Translations under genes and position numbers: made by a program
Source of the DNA: Clostridia bacterium
GTDB lineage: Bacteria; Bacillota; Clostridia; Oscillospirales; Acutalibacteraceae
DNA: 64,000 nucleotides
Reading direction: 5' to 3'
Assembly: GCA_900755895.1 (NCBI GenBank)
Contig: CAAEIG010000160.1
Coordinates: 21,572 to 85,571 of the forward strand
Notes under the pieces: model-generated
Database searches by the model: none
Told to the model about the DNA's origin: nothing
The model's input: the letters and a program-made list of their open reading frames with translations, nothing else
Shown: in pieces, positions 26,887-35,794 of the stretch
How positions within the stretch are numbered: the first letter of the stretch is position 1
Layout of the letters: the number at the start of each line of letters is the position of its first letter

Positions 26887-27897
26887 CTACCTTTTTTCAA
26901 AGGATATCTGAAATTTGCTTCCAACACCCACAATAGAATCCACCTGTATCGAGTGCCCAAGATAATCCAAAATCTGCTTGACCATATAGAGCCCTAGGCC
27001 CGTGGACTCTCCACGCAAGCGGCCATTCTGTCCGGTGAAGAACAAATCAAAGATCCGCGGGATATCCTCTTGTTGAATGCCGCATCCCTCATCTTCCACA
27101 CTCAACACAGTCGCTGTTTGGGTGGCGTATGCTCTCACTGTAATCGTTTTTCCAGAATCGCTGTATTTCAAAGCATTGGTCAAGAGCTGGTGCAGTACAA
27201 ACCGCAGCCATTTGGAATCGCTGTACACCAACAGAGTTTCCTCAACATCCAGTTTGGGAAAAATCCCCCGCTCAATAAAACTGGACTTTAATTCATTGAT
27301 GCTGTCCTTTGCAATTTGCCGTAAAGAAATGCGCTCCACATGGAAATCGTTTTGAATGGCATCCAGTTTATACATGTTCAGCACTTGATCCAGATCATAT
27401 TGCATCTGCCCAGCTGACTGGTAAATTTTTTTATAGTCCAATTGATATTCATTCTTCTGCGCGATGAGTCGGATGACAGACAGCGGCGTTTTAAGCTGAT
27501 GAACCCAACGATAAATCATCAGCTTATTTTGCTTTCTCTCGTCCTCCATGGCGCTTAGTCGAGCAAGATACCGGCGATAAAACTCCAACATCAATTTTTG
27601 GTATCTTCGCTCCTCCCACCCTTTTGGGGAATGAAGCAGAAAATCTTCCATCTCGGCTTTTTCACTGCAATATAGTTCGTACAGATTCCAGGTGACATAA
27701 AGACGGTAAAGAAGAAAACAGAACAACACAAACAGGGCAAGAAAACAATAGTACACCCACCCGAATTCCATAGTTTGTTCTACCATAACCAGATAGCATA
27801 CCGGCAGTGCAACAGGAGCGGCAAGAAACAGCAAGATAATCCACAGATGATCTGCGAAAAAAAGCCGGAGATGCTTCCAAAGCCTCTTAGCGTTCAT
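26887..27897 (-). CDS. Sensor histidine kinase, BceS type
   Basis: 336 residues. Two transmembrane helices near the N-terminus are separated by a very short loop, the intramembrane-sensing layout of BceS kinases. The phospho-acceptor box is RWVHQLKTPLSVIRL, the N box HQLLTNALKYS, and the ATP lid motifs are EDEGCGIQ and GESTGLGLYM. It senses transporter activity rather than the drug itself in known homologues. It overlaps the response regulator gene by 11 bp. Confidence 0.94.
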   Translation of the reverse strand: MNAKRLWKHLRLFFADHLWIILLFLAAPVALPVCYLVMVEQTMEFGWVYYCFLALFVLFCFLLYRLYVTWNLYELYCSEKAEMEDFLLHSPKGWEERRYQKLMLEFYRRYLARLSAMEDERKQNKLMIYRWVHQLKTPLSVIRLIAQKNEYQLDYKKIYQSAGQMQYDLDQVLNMYKLDAIQNDFHVERISLRQIAKDSINELKSSFIERGIFPKLDVEETLLVYSDSKWLRFVLHQLLTNALKYSDSGKTITVRAYATQTATVLSVEDEGCGIQQEDIPRIFDLFFTGQNGRLRGESTGLGLYMVKQILDYLGHSIQVDSIVGVGSKFQISFEKR

Positions 27898-28585
27898 GGG
27901 TCACATCCCCAATCCGATACCCTACACCCCGGACTGATTTTAAAACCAGCTTGGAGCCAACCTGTTCCAACCTTCGACGAATCCTACTGATGGTCACATT
28001 GAGGGTATTTTCTTCCACAAAAGTCTCGTCATCCCAGATTTCGTTCAGCAGTTCCTCCCGGGATGCAACATCGGGATACTTTTCAAAAATAATCCGCAAA
28101 ACGCCTGCCTCCGTTTTCGAAAGCTCAGCTTCTTTGCCATCACAAACCAGGGTTAATCGGTTTGGAGAAAAGGTGCAGTCCCCACAACGAAGTTCGCTCG
28201 AAGCAGATACAGCGTATTCCCCGTAAGTGCGGCGAAGAAGTGCCATAATCTTTGCCGTGATGACATCCAGCGAGAAGGGCTTTGTCACAAAATCATCCCC
28301 GCCATTCATCATGGCATACACCTGGTCAGAATCCGCATTGCGGGAGGAAAGAAAAATGATCGGACAGGGACTTTTGGCTCTCAACTTGCCGCACCAGTAA
28401 AATCCGTCATACGCCGGAAGATTGATGTCTAACAGCACCAAATGCGGTTGGGCTCTTTCAAATTCTTCCAATACATTGGAGAAATCCCTGCATGGTTGAA
28501 CAGCAAATCCAAACTTAACCAAGTGAAGTGATACTAACTCTGCAATATCAGGGTCGTCCTCCACAATCATAATTTTATAATTCAT
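27887..28585 (-). CDS. Response regulator, OmpR family, BceR type
   Basis: 232 residues from ATG 28583-28585, with GGAGGT upstream. The receiver domain has EDD (8-10), the phospho-acceptor Asp in LLDINLPAYDG, the Ser in FLSSRN and the Lys in FVTKPF. The winged-helix domain contains ENTLNVTISRIRRRLEQ. It should control the neighbouring bceAB-like operon through the site at 26852. Confidence 0.95.
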   Translation of the reverse strand: MNYKIMIVEDDPDIAELVSLHLVKFGFAVQPCRDFSNVLEEFERAQPHLVLLDINLPAYDGFYWCGKLRAKSPCPIIFLSSRNADSDQVYAMMNGGDDFVTKPFSLDVITAKIMALLRRTYGEYAVSASSELRCGDCTFSPNRLTLVCDGKEAELSKTEAGVLRIIFEKYPDVASREELLNEIWDDETFVEENTLNVTISRIRRRLEQVGSKLVLKSVRGVGYRIGDVTHER

Positions 28586-28685
28586 TCGGCACCTCCAATC
28601 TACCAGATCCCTGCCCAAAGCTTTGCGGATCCGGGCTAGTGCATCCACGCTTTTTCACTTTTCCCAATGGCAGTCCTCAAAACCA

Positions 28686-28714
28686 ATCATAGCAGAAATC
28701 CTATGTTTTCACAA
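28686..28714 (-). promoter_or_regulatory. Promoter of the bceRS-like operon
   Basis: TTGTGA (28709-28714), 17 bp, TATGAT (28686-28691) on the minus strand, about 100 bp upstream of the response regulator ATG. Confidence 0.65.
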
Positions 28715-28801
28715 TGATTATTGACCGTCATCGATTCCCAAACGAGCTGGTGAAACTGAATCCCGGGAAACACCTGGAAATCCAAGGCGCTTTTTCGTCG
28801 C

Positions 28802-29365
28802 TTACATATACTTTTTCAAACCCCATTTATAGATTTGATTGATCTCCCTGGTGATGTCATCCAAGGTCAATGTGGTTTCATTTTTTAGGCTTTTTTGATA
28901 GAGACTGACAAAGCCTCCCGTTACACACTCCAGGAATATTAAAAAACCTTCCGTGTCTTTGATCTCTGTGGTCGAGAGATTTTCCATGACCCGGGCAATA
29001 AAAACCCGCTTTATCTTTTCACAGAATGCAACTGCGTTCTGATTGGCCAGAAGAAGCCGGTTCGTCTCCACGTTGTTCTCCACAAATCGTTGAAATTTCT
29101 GCAGCAGGGATAGTGGTTCGGTAAACTCTCGGTTTTGAATTGCCTTATCCAGATATTCGTTCATACCAGAGAGGAATTCATCTTCCAGCTCTTCCAAAAC
29201 TGCAAACACATCTTGATAATGGGCATAAAAGGTATTTCTGCTCAGGTCGGCCCGTTGAACGATGTCCACCACCGTGATTTTTGAAATATCCTTTTCAGCC
29301 AACAACTCGATCATGGCTCTGCGAATCAATTTTTTGGAGCGGAGAGAACTTCTGTATTCCTTCAT
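28802..29365 (-). CDS. TetR/AcrR family transcriptional regulator
   Basis: 187 residues. The N-terminal helix-turn-helix is ITVVDIVQRADLSRNTFYAH (about 31-50); the rest is the helical ligand and dimer domain of the short clostridial type. It is divergent from the old-yellow-enzyme operon, with a perfect inverted repeat in between, and is the probable repressor of that operon. Confidence 0.92.
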   Translation of the reverse strand: MKEYRSSLRSKKLIRRAMIELLAEKDISKITVVDIVQRADLSRNTFYAHYQDVFAVLEELEDEFLSGMNEYLDKAIQNREFTEPLSLLQKFQRFVENNVETNRLLLANQNAVAFCEKIKRVFIARVMENLSTTEIKDTEGFLIFLECVTGGFVSLYQKSLKNETTLTLDDITREINQIYKWGLKKYM

Positions 29366-29414
29366 TTGGGATCCATCCTTCTTGAAAATCTTACAATTTC
29401 AGTACATATGCGCA

Positions 29415-29437
29415 ATTTTGAGCAGTATACTCAAAAT
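29415..29437. promoter_or_regulatory. Probable TetR operator
   Basis: ATTTTGAG-N7-CTCAAAAT, a perfect 8-bp inverted repeat in the 159-bp divergent region, ending 6 bp before the -35 box of the reductase promoter. Confidence 0.65.
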
Positions 29438-29443
29438 CGTACA

Positions 29444-29472
29444 TTGTGAAATTCCATTCCCTCTATTATACT
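29444..29472 (+). promoter_or_regulatory. Promoter of the reductase-amidohydrolase-SDR operon
   Basis: TTGTGA (29444-29449), 17 bp, TATACT (29467-29472), 52 bases before the reductase ATG. Confidence 0.7.
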
Positions 29473-29524
29473 GAACACCAGAAGGGAAATCAACCCAAAT
29501 AATGAAACAGGAGGTATATCTTCA

Positions 29525-30919
29525 ATGAGTACAGACAGTTTGTTTGAGCCCATTCAGATCGGCAATGTAGAGCTGAAAAACCGAATTGCCACGTCGCCCA
29601 TGAACATGGGTTATACCGGCCCCATGGGGTTTGCTTCTGAGCGGACCAACGCATGGTATGCCACCCGAGCCCGGGGTGGGTTCGGACTGATTATCACCGA
29701 GTGCATTGTGGCCAACCCCTATCCTTGGAGAGGCAGCGACAGCCTGAACCCCCTGCTGTGCGACGCCCAGGACAAATACCGGCACATCAGCCAGGTGGCC
29801 GATGTTGTCCATGCCTACAAGGGCGCCAAGATCTTTGCTCAGCTCTCTCCCGGTTGGGGCCGTCAGGGACATCCCCAGCCCGGCCATGAAAGCATTGCCT
29901 CCGGTGCACCTTCCGCTGTACCTATGGAAATGGATTTCCGTCACATCACTAAAGGATGGCTGCGTCAGGCAACACGTTTGGGCTTTGGCGGTATTATTGA
30001 CAATTTTGGCGGATTGGAAACCATCCAGAAGATGTCGGACGAGGAGTACGACAAACTCCGTCCCTATATTCGTGAATTCATGGAGAAAAACGGCGGCGCA
30101 CTCTACCATGTAGCCTATGGGGAAGCGCCAAGAGAACTGACCATCAAGGAGATCGAACAGATTGAAGATTTCATGGTGGAACAGGCCATTGCTCTGTACG
30201 GCCTGGGCTTCGACGGAATTGAACTCCACACACCCCACGGATATTTGCTGCATCAATTTCTTTCTCCTCTTTCCAATAAGCGGGAAGATCTGTATGGCGG
30301 AAATACGAAGAATCGCTGCCGCATTGTTACAAACATCATCGAGCGTATCCATCAGAAGGTCGGCCCCGATAAGGCACTGGGTGTGCGGATTTCCGGTAAC
30401 GAGTACATAAAGGGCGGTCTGGATCACGAGGAAGCCTGCAAGGTGGTAAAACTGCTCAGCGAAGCCGGAGCTAATTTCATCAACGTTTCTCAGGGCAGCT
30501 ACGAGGCTTTTGGCAAGGGCTTTGCCCCGGATGGAGAAAACGAGTTCACTCAGTGGGCACCGGGCTTCAAGAATGCGTCGGGAGGTCTGCCCATCATCAC
30601 CCCGGACTTCATCACTCCTGAGGTGGCAGCAGAAGCCATCTCCAGCGGCAAAACCGACATCATCTCTCTGGGACGCCAGTCCATTGCCGATCCCTATTGG
30701 CCTGCAAAGGTGAAAGCTGGCAGAACCCAGGATATTGTAAAATGCTGCCGCTGCCAGCAGTGCTACATGAACTTGTTCGAGGGTAAGTGGGCCCGTTGCA
30801 CTGTGAACCCCACAGCAGGCTTTGAAAAGTATTATCCCGAACTTTGGCAGGAAAACGGCCTGATGGACCAGAAGGCAAAGCGCTTTATGGAAAAGCGTGC
30901 AGACCTGCCCCAGATCTAA
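29525..30919 (+). CDS. NADH:flavin oxidoreductase, old yellow enzyme family
   Basis: 464 residues, preceded by AACAGGAGGTATATCTTCA. The FMN TIM barrel starts FEPIQIGNVELKNRIATSPM and contains the family motif GFDGIELHTPHGYLLHQFLS. A C-terminal CxxCxxC-x11-C cluster (KCCRCQQC...RCTVNP) fits the [4Fe-4S] site of 2-enoate-reductase-type members, but the FAD/NAD domain of full-length enzymes is absent, so another protein must supply electrons. The substrate is unknown; reduction of an activated C=C bond is the usual reaction. Confidence 0.9.
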   Translation: MSTDSLFEPIQIGNVELKNRIATSPMNMGYTGPMGFASERTNAWYATRARGGFGLIITECIVANPYPWRGSDSLNPLLCDAQDKYRHISQVADVVHAYKGAKIFAQLSPGWGRQGHPQPGHESIASGAPSAVPMEMDFRHITKGWLRQATRLGFGGIIDNFGGLETIQKMSDEEYDKLRPYIREFMEKNGGALYHVAYGEAPRELTIKEIEQIEDFMVEQAIALYGLGFDGIELHTPHGYLLHQFLSPLSNKREDLYGGNTKNRCRIVTNIIERIHQKVGPDKALGVRISGNEYIKGGLDHEEACKVVKLLSEAGANFINVSQGSYEAFGKGFAPDGENEFTQWAPGFKNASGGLPIITPDFITPEVAAEAISSGKTDIISLGRQSIADPYWPAKVKAGRTQDIVKCCRCQQCYMNLFEGKWARCTVNPTAGFEKYYPELWQENGLMDQKAKRFMEKRADLPQI

Positions 30920-30937
30920 GGAAAGGAGCAACGAACT

Positions 30938-32317
30938 ATGAATCACAATGTATGGGAAGACGGATTTTTCAAGATCGACCCCGAATGCCATATTATCGGA
31001 AACATGGAACCGGTGAACCATTTCCCCGGTGTCCAGATGTGGTGGAACGCCATTGACGGCATCATGCGGCCCACGATCCAAGGGGCGCCCAAGGAGTACA
31101 TGAGCACCTTGGAGCCCTGGGAGCTGCAAAAGAGCACCGACCCGGAGAACATCCTTCGCGCCATGGATAAATATGGCGTGGATGTGGCCTGCATTTTGCC
31201 AGAATCCATGATGGATACCACCGGCTACTCCAGCCGCTGGTGCACCAACGGAGACGCCTGGAAAGCTGTTCAGACCCATCCGGACCGATTCATCCTCAAC
31301 CCCAACATTTCTCCTATCAAGAAACGGGGGGTGCAAAACGCCATTTGGGAGATGGAATACTGGGTGGACAAGGGCGCTAAGATCTTCAAGTATTATTCTC
31401 CCGAGGATACCTATATCAACGACCCGGAATTGTGGCCCTTCTATAAACGGGCTGAAGAACTGGGCGTAGTGCTTTGCCTCCACGCCGGGTTTAGCTGGGT
31501 CCCCCCTGGGAAGAGCAAGTACTGCTATCCCACCCAGATCGACGACGTTGCCCGGGATTTCCCCAACCTGAAGATTGTGGCCTTCCACATGGGCTATCCC
31601 TTTACCGACGCCATGAATATGGTGGCCCTGGGGCATCCCAATGTTTACCTGTGCTTGAGTCTGCTGGTACCTTGGGCAATTTCCGCTCCTTATAAATTTG
31701 CCCATATTTTGGGAGAGGCCATCCGCTTTGTGGGACCGGATCGAATCATCTGGGGCACGGACAGTGCAGGATACGGTGCTCAGATCAGCGCGGCAGCTGT
31801 GGGACTGACTGATTTCCAAATTCCCGAAGAATTGCAGTGGAAGTACGGCTATCTGCCTCTGTCCGATGAGGACAAGCGAAAGATCTTCGGTGGAAACCTT
31901 GGCAAGCTGCTTGGCATTGATACCACTAAGCGCCGAGGCGGCCCCAACGCTGTCACTGATAGCCTGAACACCAACGCTCATAGAATCCAGCCCACCGCGA
32001 AAAAAGAAGAAAAGGAGGAAGAAGCGATGCCCGATAATCAGTATGACGTGGTAATTTCCACACCCATGGGAGACATGGACGGCAAAGTCACCTTGAACAT
32101 TGAAGGCAACCAGTTATCCGGAACCATTTTCTTCATGAAAAATGAAAATCAGTTCTCCGGCGGTACCATCGACGAAACCGGCAAGATCTCTTTCCAAGGC
32201 GACCTGAAAACTCCCATCGAGAAAATGGATTACACCATCACCGGAACTTTGAGCGACGGAAAGGTGCATGCCCTGGCAAAAACAAAAATGGGTGACCTGG
32301 CAATCGAATCCAAATAA
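30938..32317 (+). CDS. Amidohydrolase-2 family protein with C-terminal beta-rich domain
   Basis: 459 residues. Residues 1-363 form the amidohydrolase-related TIM barrel (ACMSD/resorcylate-decarboxylase relatives), with metal-site candidates in VLCLHAGF, VAFHMGYPF and IWGTDSAG. The N-terminal HxH is degenerate (DPECHIIG). After a charged linker (KKEEKEEEA), residues 364-459 form a glycine-rich all-beta domain I do not recognise (TPMGDMDGKVTLNIEGNQL). It is 18 bp after the reductase gene, in the same operon. Decarboxylation or hydrolysis of a ring compound is plausible but unproven. Confidence 0.87.
   Translation: MNHNVWEDGFFKIDPECHIIGNMEPVNHFPGVQMWWNAIDGIMRPTIQGAPKEYMSTLEPWELQKSTDPENILRAMDKYGVDVACILPESMMDTTGYSSRWCTNGDAWKAVQTHPDRFILNPNISPIKKRGVQNAIWEMEYWVDKGAKIFKYYSPEDTYINDPELWPFYKRAEELGVVLCLHAGFSWVPPGKSKYCYPTQIDDVARDFPNLKIVAFHMGYPFTDAMNMVALGHPNVYLCLSLLVPWAISAPYKFAHILGEAIRFVGPDRIIWGTDSAGYGAQISAAAVGLTDFQIPEELQWKYGYLPLSDEDKRKIFGGNLGKLLGIDTTKRRGGPNAVTDSLNTNAHRIQPTAKKEEKEEEAMPDNQYDVVISTPMGDMDGKVTLNIEGNQLSGTIFFMKNENQFSGGTIDETGKISFQGDLKTPIEKMDYTITGTLSDGKVHALAKTKMGDLAIESK
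32027..32317 (+). CDS. Internal start: 96-aa beta-rich protein nested in the amidohydrolase ORF
   Basis: An ATG at codon 364 (32027-32029) is preceded by AAGGAGG (GGAGG at 32014-32018) with ideal 8-base spacing. The encoded 96 residues form a complete small domain with alternating strands and repeated TPMGDMDG-like and TKMGDLAI motifs. In frame, the ribosome binding site encodes KEEEA. The protein may be made both fused and free. No function is known to me. Confidence 0.55.
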   Translation: MPDNQYDVVISTPMGDMDGKVTLNIEGNQLSGTIFFMKNENQFSGGTIDETGKISFQGDLKTPIEKMDYTITGTLSDGKVHALAKTKMGDLAIESK

Positions 32318-32346
32318 GAGTGTTATTTCAACAAAGAGGAAATACT

Positions 32347-33123
32347 ATGTTTGATTATACCAATCAGGTAGTAGCCATCACCGGCGCCAGTTCAGGCCTT
32401 GGAAAACAAATGGCACACGGCTTTGCGGAACAAGGAGCCACCCTCTTTTTGATGGATATCAATGAGCGTGGTCTGACGGAAACTGTTTCCGAATTTAAAC
32501 AGGAAGAGATCAACTGCATTGGTCACACCCTTGATGTAACGGATGCAGCAGCCATCGAAAAAACCGCGCAGAGAGCGAAAAATGAATTTGGCAAAGTGGA
32601 TGTGTTGGTCAACTGCGCAGGGAAGGCCAAGGATGTGGGAGTGCTGGAAATGAGCACGGAAGATTGGAGAAGCACGATCGAGTGCGACTTGAGCAGTATC
32701 TTTTACATGACACGTTCCTTTGGCCAAATCATGAAAAACCGCGGATATGGCAGGATCATCAACATCTCCTCCATGTATGGCCTGGTCGGAAATATGCTCA
32801 CCGGGACCATCGCTTACCATTCCGCAAAAGGTGGTGTGATCAATTTCACCCGTGCCGCAGCCGCCGAACTGGCAAAGTACAATATTACGGTAAATGCCAT
32901 CTGCCCGGGATATTTTGAAACAGAAATGACCCGAAAAGTTTACTCCGAAATGCCCGCACAGGCACAACAGAATTTTGAAACCTACGTCAAAACCCATGCT
33001 CCTATGGCAAGAATCGGAAAAGAAGGAGAATAGAATGCTGCCGCTTGTTTTCTTGGAAGCAAAGAGGCCAGCTATGTCACAGGTGTCATTCTCCCTGTGG
33101 ACGGCGGATACACCTGCGTATAG
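32347..33123 (+). pseudogene. Short-chain dehydrogenase/reductase interrupted by an amber codon
   Basis: The ATG at 32347 follows AAAGAGG. The product has the SDR cofactor motif TGASSGLG, NCAG, and the catalytic Ser with YHSAK. The frame stops at TAG 33031-33033 after RIGKEGE, leaving 228 residues, but the same frame continues to TAG 33121 as NAAACFLGSKEASYVTGVIL and PVDGGYTCV, the normal SDR C-terminus. TTG to TAG (Leu) would explain the stop. The loss removes the last strand and the dimer-forming C-terminus, so activity is doubtful without readthrough. Confidence 0.85.
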
Positions 33124-33232
33124 TTTCTGCTGACAGGATATGGTGAACTGATTCATCAAAGCGGGTGCCTATAATTCCAGAAGAACGCTCAAACAGGCCA
33201 TGAGCACATTGAAAGGATGACATCCACAATCA

Positions 33233-33268
33233 GGAACAGGCGGGGCTCCATGCCCTGCCTGTTCTTTT
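33233..33268 (+). terminator. Terminator of the reductase operon
   Basis: GAACAGGCGGGGC pairs with GCCCTGCCTGTTC (one G-T pair), 5-base loop, followed by TTTTTCTC. Confidence 0.85.
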
Positions 33269-33343
33269 TCTCTCTGCTTGTCGGGCTAGAATCCTGGCCA
33301 AAATTAACAGCAATGCCTTTGGTATTCCAATACCCTTCTCCAT

Positions 33344-33395
33344 AAAAAAACACCCCTTTGTCAGTCAGCATAAAATCTGAACTGACAAAGGGGTG
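33344..33395 (-). terminator. Terminator of the transporter/cytidylate-kinase-like operon
   Basis: CACCCCTTTGTCAGT (33351-33365) pairs perfectly with ACTGACAAAGGGGTG (33381-33395). On the minus strand a run of seven T follows. Confidence 0.9.
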
Positions 33396-33433
33396 TGATT
33401 CGCCAATGGTTTTACCTTATTTTGACTTGGTCC

Positions 33434-34051
33434 TCAGTTTTTCTTTCCCTGAGGCTCTAGCCCTGTTCTCTCATGAATATACTGCTCCAACAACTCAGCT
33501 GTTTTATCAATGCCAAGCCGGGTACTGTTAATACAGATATCATAACCGCGGGAATCGCCCCACTTAATTTCTGAATGACGGTTATGATACTTCTTTCTGG
33601 ACTTATCGTGCCGGGCGACTTTGGCCGCCGCTTCATCCAAGCTAATATCGTGCCGCTTGCTCACTCGCTGGATCCTGTCTTCCTTATCTCCCAGCACAAA
33701 GATGGAAACCAATCTTTCGTCACCCCGGAACAATTCATCCGCACAGCGTCCCACGATGACAAACGACTCCCCCGAAGCAGCCTTTTTACGAAGATATTCA
33801 AACTGCATCTCCGCAACGATTTCCTCAATGGAGTTGGTATATCCCTTTACGCTTCTGGAAAACAGCACATTTCTCTTCTGCTCGTCGTACTTTTCCAAAT
33901 ACTCGATGCGGACATTTTTTTCCTCAGCGATATCCTCCAAAATCCGGCGATCATAGTAGGTGATTCCAAAATACTCGGAGATCTTTTCACCCACATAGTG
34001 GCCTCCGCTTCCATATTCTCGACCAAGGGCGATTATCACTTGTTTTTTCAT
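33434..34051 (-). CDS. Cytidylate kinase-like family protein
   Basis: 205 residues from ATG 34049-34051, with AAAGGA upstream. The N-terminal loop is ALGREYGSGGHYVGEKISE, a P-loop variant of the cytidylate-kinase-like family, with IVGRCADELF and RHDKSRKKYHNRHSEIKWGD later. The activity of this family is not established. It follows the transporter gene by 24 bp. A second paralogue lies at 57920. Confidence 0.88.
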   Translation of the reverse strand: MKKQVIIALGREYGSGGHYVGEKISEYFGITYYDRRILEDIAEEKNVRIEYLEKYDEQKRNVLFSRSVKGYTNSIEEIVAEMQFEYLRKKAASGESFVIVGRCADELFRGDERLVSIFVLGDKEDRIQRVSKRHDISLDEAAAKVARHDKSRKKYHNRHSEIKWGDSRGYDICINSTRLGIDKTAELLEQYIHERTGLEPQGKKN

Positions 34052-34075
34052 GGCTAGTATCCTTTCCTCCCACAA

Positions 34076-35434
34076 TTAACAATACCGCACAAAAATAATT
34101 ACCATGGAAATTGTAACCACAATGACAGTGGCGGGAACCGCTGTTTTGCAATAGGTTTTCCAATCAATGAAATAACCGTTACGAGAAGCTACCGAGGTGC
34201 CAACCACGTTGGCGGATGCGCCAATGGGAGTGGCGCTGCCGCCGATATCCGTACCCATGGCAAGGCCCCAAGCCAATGTAGAAAGGTCGACCCCTTGAGC
34301 CGCCGCCAGCGTCTTAATCACGGGAATCATAGTGGCCGCAAAGGGAATATTGTCCACAAAAGCGCTTGCGATGGCGGAAAGCCAGATGATAATTGCCACC
34401 ATCAGCTTCAGGTTATTTCCGCTGATCTGGCCGATGAAACCAGCCAGCACCTCCAGGACTTGGGTTTGCTCCAAACCACCCACAACAATGAACAAGCCCA
34501 CGAAGAACAGCAATGTCTTATAGTCCACCCCACGCAGAAGCTTCAGGGCGTCCTTCCAGAACACCGCCAATGTAATCGCAGCGATCACCACACCGATCAG
34601 GGCCACAGTCAACCCCGTAGCGGAATGAGTTGCCAACAAAACCACAGCCAGAGCAAAAATCAAACAGCTGAGAACAAAGTCCCGTTTGCTGCTAATCGCA
34701 CTGGCCGGAGCGGGAATGGAGGCATAGTCCACACCTGCATTGCCTGCTGACGCCAACTCCTTGCGATACATAAAGAAGAAATAAAAGACCACGACAACCA
34801 GACCCACTGCTGCAATCAAACCAGTGTTCACCAGGAAATCTGTGAAAGAATATCCCAGTGAAGTGCCGATGATAATGTTGGGCGGATCCCCACACATTGT
34901 GGCCGAGCCTCCCAGATTGGCGCAGAAGATTTCCGACAGGATCATAGGAATGGGATTAAACTTCAGCAGCTTGGCCAATTCCACCGTGACCGCAGCCAAG
35001 AACAAGATGACTGTAATGCTGTCAATGAACATCGCCAACACGGACGACAGCAGCATGAATGTAATAAAAATCGGCACGGTCTTATAATTTACAAGTTTGA
35101 CCAACGCCAAACACAGCCACCGAAAGAATCCAGCTTTCGCCATTCCCTCCACCATGATCATCATTCCCAGAATAAAGACAATGGTGGACCAGTTGATTCC
35201 CAAGGAAGACTCCGCCCCTTCTGAGGCAGCGTACCAGAAGTCCACTGTGAAAAAGCTGCTCAAGTTCAACGTCTTCCAGATAGCGTCGGTACTGCGCATT
35301 ACAATACCGAACACCACCAGAATCATGACGCCACCACAGCCCAACGTAATATAGTGCCGTTCAATTTTTTCCATTACAACAAGTATAAACATGGCAATAA
35401 AAATCACCACGGCTAAAACCTGTGCGATTACCAT
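34076..35434 (-). CDS. ArsB/NhaD-type ion transporter
   Basis: 452 residues from ATG 35432-35434 (GGGGGAG upstream), with about 11-12 transmembrane helices. The ion-transporter signature GDPPNIIIGTSLGYSF lies in the first half and a matching repeat ATPIGASANVVGTS in the second, as in the ArsB/NhaD/P-protein superfamily. Na+/H+ exchange or anion export is possible; no ArsA or ArsR gene is near, so arsenite is not specifically supported. Confidence 0.85.
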   Translation of the reverse strand: MVIAQVLAVVIFIAMFILVVMEKIERHYITLGCGGVMILVVFGIVMRSTDAIWKTLNLSSFFTVDFWYAASEGAESSLGINWSTIVFILGMMIMVEGMAKAGFFRWLCLALVKLVNYKTVPIFITFMLLSSVLAMFIDSITVILFLAAVTVELAKLLKFNPIPMILSEIFCANLGGSATMCGDPPNIIIGTSLGYSFTDFLVNTGLIAAVGLVVVVFYFFFMYRKELASAGNAGVDYASIPAPASAISSKRDFVLSCLIFALAVVLLATHSATGLTVALIGVVIAAITLAVFWKDALKLLRGVDYKTLLFFVGLFIVVGGLEQTQVLEVLAGFIGQISGNNLKLMVAIIIWLSAIASAFVDNIPFAATMIPVIKTLAAAQGVDLSTLAWGLAMGTDIGGSATPIGASANVVGTSVASRNGYFIDWKTYCKTAVPATVIVVTISMVIIFVRYC

Positions 35435-35731
35435 TGTTCTCCCCCACCCGGACAAAAAAGTCCAAAAGTTTTTTGTTTTTCGCAATAATTTTATCCTATT
35501 CCTCACCTTTTTGCAAGGGAAATATGATTATATTTTTTTTTAGTTTTTCACCATTCCTCACTTTGGATTTTCTTTTGAACATAAGCTGTTCCATGCCGTA
35601 GTTTCGCCCCTCAAAACCGGGGTGTTTCTCTGGCTGGTTCCATGCAAAAACCAGCGCTCTTTGCTGGAGTAGGATGAAAAAACACCCTCCAGTCCTTGCA
35701 CACATCCAAATCATCCGAGACTCGTCTCCAC

Positions 35732-35760
35732 TTGAAAACACCTTGGCCCCGTGCTAGAAT
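35732..35760 (+). promoter_or_regulatory. Promoter of the M24 peptidase gene
   Basis: TTGAAA (35732-35737), 17 bp, TAGAAT (35755-35760), 34 bases upstream of the ATG. Confidence 0.75.
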
Positions 35761-35794
35761 TTATAGCAAAGAGCCTATTGGGAGGAATACTAAT

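Noticed and set aside
29522..31981. 819-codon open frame on the minus strand across the reductase and amidohydrolase genes
   Set aside because: Antisense shadow of two genes with clear families; its translation has no family motifs and no ribosome binding site.
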